NCBI GenBank assembly: GCA_965153355.1 | Contig: OZ231128.1 | Coordinates: 52,142,001 to 52,206,000 of the forward strand | Direction: 5' to 3' | DNA length: 64,000 nucleotides | From: Flaccisagitta enflata | Taxonomy: Eukaryota > Chaetognatha > Sagittoidea > Aphragmophora | Shown: positions 62,153 to 64,000 of the stretch, in pieces | Layout of the letters: every line of letters begins with the position of its first letter | Position numbering within the stretch: position 1 is the stretch's first letter | Made by a program: the position numbers and the translations under genes | Notes under the pieces: generated by a model | What the model saw: only the letters and a program-made list of their open reading frames with translations | Databases searched by the model: none | What the model was told of the DNA's origin: nothing

Positions 62153-62770
62153 ACTTCATTCCTCTCATGCCTTACCGCTTTCATTTTCATCCAGTCGTTT
62201 ATTCATGAATTCATTCATTTGTTAGTTCATTCATAAAAAAGTTTATACATTCTTAATCAGTAAGGCGCACGCATTGGTCATGAGTCATGACTTTGCCTTG
62301 TCTGTTGCAAGTGTTGCAAGCAATTGCGACTTTGTAAGTCACCATTGAAACTGATGGTTATATGTTGAAATTGTTAAGTGCTTTCATAGGTGTATGCTTC
62401 AATGAGTCTTCATCCTCACTGCTCCTGTCCAAATGCTCTAGTGTCCTGAACACTAGCACATCATTGGGGGAGCCTTATCGTTATTAAAACAGCTTACACG
62501 CAACTATTAAAATCGCATGCACGCACCTGAAAAAAGCTCTTTGCTCAATCATCTGGATATTGTTTTTCAACCCGGGATCCAGTGTTACTAATTCATGGGG
62601 AGACAAGACAATCAGGGATATCTTATTGGTCTCATTCTTTGTCATTCGTCGTCAGCAACAAATGGAAACCGACTTTCATAGTCTGAAAGAATATCTGGGA
62701 TGACCAGAACTTATGCTCACAAAAGCAGCAAACAACATCAAATTAAACAAGTGACATGGGGTCACAATAT
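62153..62770. other. Spacer, no gene seen
   Basis: It begins with a short TCATTCATTTG-type repeat (62205-62235). Nothing else was recognised. Confidence 0.35.
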
Positions 62771-62771
62771 T

Positions 62772-62926
62772 GTTGCAGACGGGTGGGCAGGGGCATCCTA
62801 CCCCCATCCATACCCCATGCTCCTCTCACATACACAAAAAATCATCTAAAACGCTCATTTTCGCACTTTTCGACTCATGTCCACGGACCAACTCTTATAG
62901 AGTTGCGTGTCCGCAACTAAAAACAA
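62772..62926 (-). mobile_element. P-type relative of the B family
   Basis: GTTGCAGACGGGTGGGCAGG, CATCCTACCCCCATCCATAC, then ACTTTTCGACTCATGTCCAC and GTTGCGTGTCCGCAACTAAA. The duplicate body near 63885-63965 lacks the right end. Confidence 0.6.
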
Positions 62927-62964
62927 CACAGCGATCGGGGAAGAAAACTACAATGAGATGGACT

Positions 62965-63243
62965 ATCTTAACAACAATAACAACAACAATATAAATAATA
63001 ACAACAATATGGTGATTGGGGAAAAAACTACAAGAGGCACTATCCTTACAACAACAACAACGATCGGGGAAAAGAACTAAAATGATTTGGACTATGCCAA
63101 CAAAAGCAACAACAACAACAACAATAACAACAACAACAATAACATCAACAACAATTGGGGAAAACTACAATGAGATGGATTATCCTAGCAACAACAACCA
63201 CAACAACAACACAGCGCTCGGGGAAAAAAAGAAATATCTTTAT

Positions 63244-63299
<56 letters not shown>

Positions 63300-63300
63300 C
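62965..63300. repeat. (AAC)n arrays and GATCGGGGAAAA repeats
   Basis: Four or five blocks of ACAACAAC separated by a TTGGGGAAAA...CTACAATGAGATGGA motif, ending in a nearly pure (AAC)n at 63247-63300. Poly-Asn and poly-Thr frames are artefacts. Confidence 0.9.
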
Positions 63301-63654
63301 GCTGATTGCTCACGTATCTATTACAATATTTTCAATATCAATACTTTAAATCTATTTGTATTTTTTCTGTTTAAACGGCCAATGATTAGACCAGGAAAAA
63401 ACTGTTGAAGAATCAAAAATGAGATTTTGCACATGTAAGACCATTTTTAGATGCACCTGTCAGGAGCGCATTAGAGGGCCTGTCCGTTTGGTGGTTGGGC
63501 CATTGGTCTGTCCATCGGTCTGTTATGACTTTTGAAAACCGCGTTTTTTGGCTGGCCACGGTGAGATCCTACATTGGGAGTGTTTATACTGATGACAGCA
63601 AACGTGATTCTTCCTCTGAAACATGTTTTTAGCGTGAACACAATGATTTTCAAC

Positions 63655-63805
63655 CATCTCATGAGGGAGTGAGCGAAGTGAGTGAGGGAGCCTGTGAATG
63701 CAGCAAGCGAGCGAAACAAGCCTAGTTAAGCCAAGCGCTGCAGAGGAAGTGAGCGGTTTGAGCAAACAAATGTAGCGAGCAACCGAGTGGCCCGCCCATT
63801 TGCAC
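63655..63805. repeat. M-family purine-rich repeat
   Basis: GGGAGTGAGCGAAGTGAGTG, GCCTGTGAATGCAGCAAGCG and AGCGAGCAACCGAGTGGCCC, as at 23020-23190. Confidence 0.6.
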
Positions 63806-63977
63806 GCATTCTAGATCAGATTGAAGGCTATTCTTTATGTTTTCCCCCAGTCAAAAAGTGATCAACAACAAGTGATGCGGGGTCAGAATATTGTTGCGGA
63901 TAGGTGGGCAGGGGCATCCAACCCCCATCCACACCCCAAACCCTAGACACATGCACAATGGCAGCCCAAAGGCAGTG

Positions 63978-64000
63978 AGTGGTCAGCAGTACCCATGCCC
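63978..64000 (+). repeat. Start of a D-type module at window edge
   Basis: GTGGTCAGCAGTACCCATGC matches the GGTCAGCGGTACCCGATGCC module of D elements. The element would continue beyond the window. Confidence 0.5.

Overview
This is AT-rich, gene-poor DNA from a eukaryote, almost certainly an invertebrate animal. It has spliced genes with GT-AG introns and kilobase-scale introns. It also carries a Penelope-like retroelement, many TA-flanked inverted-repeat DNA transposons, one hAT-like element with an 8-bp target duplication, and abundant microsatellites. The phylum cannot be fixed from the sequence. A SUEL-domain gene and an XK-related gene both fit a metazoan.

Only two host genes can be supported. 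(1) Plus strand, 9165-21072: a three-exon secreted SUEL/rhamnose-lectin-like protein of 171 aa. All eight lectin cysteines are present. The conserved DPC-motif region is interrupted by about 48 residues: a cationic amphipathic helix, a Gly-Lys-Arg site and a run of acidic residues, which together look like an antimicrobial-peptide precursor. I consider this the most interesting object in the window. (2) Minus strand, 55427-45643: a three-exon, 801-aa XK-related (XKR, scramblase-family-like) membrane protein with a long acidic loop after the first membrane segment and a charged coiled-coil tail. The splice phases of both genes agree across every junction.

Mobile DNA fills most of the rest. At 4870-6300 (minus) there is a 5'-truncated Penelope-like element: a reverse transcriptase plus GIY-YIG endonuclease broken by one in-frame TGA. 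At least nine elements of roughly 180-2040 bp end in inverted repeats flanked by TA (Tc1/mariner/pogo type). A larger superfamily, called A/B/C here, has one end built around the palindrome AGTCGCGTGCACGCGACT, a GGTC/GGAC-type short-repeat tract, a tandem-repeat core and a second end in GGCCTTGTT. It occurs roughly every 2-3 kb and ranges from under 200 bp to over 5 kb. A GC-rich inverted-repeat family (D) with a 21-bp tandem core is nested among them. Two copies of one 3' flanking sequence, one empty and one filled, delimit an A insertion of about 5.4 kb and a D insertion of about 0.56 kb.

Layout: 1-8900 repeats and the Penelope element; 9.1-21.5 kb SUEL gene, whose 9.7-kb intron 2 is mostly transposons; 21.6-30.7 kb nested D and A elements; 30.8-39.3 kb large palindromic arrays and A elements; 39.3-45.4 kb mixed repeats; 45.5-55.5 kb XKR gene with transposon-filled introns; 55.8-64 kb transposons and microsatellites. 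The two genes show no functional link beyond proximity. Element letters (A, B, C, D, F, H, I, K, M, N, O, P) are my own labels.
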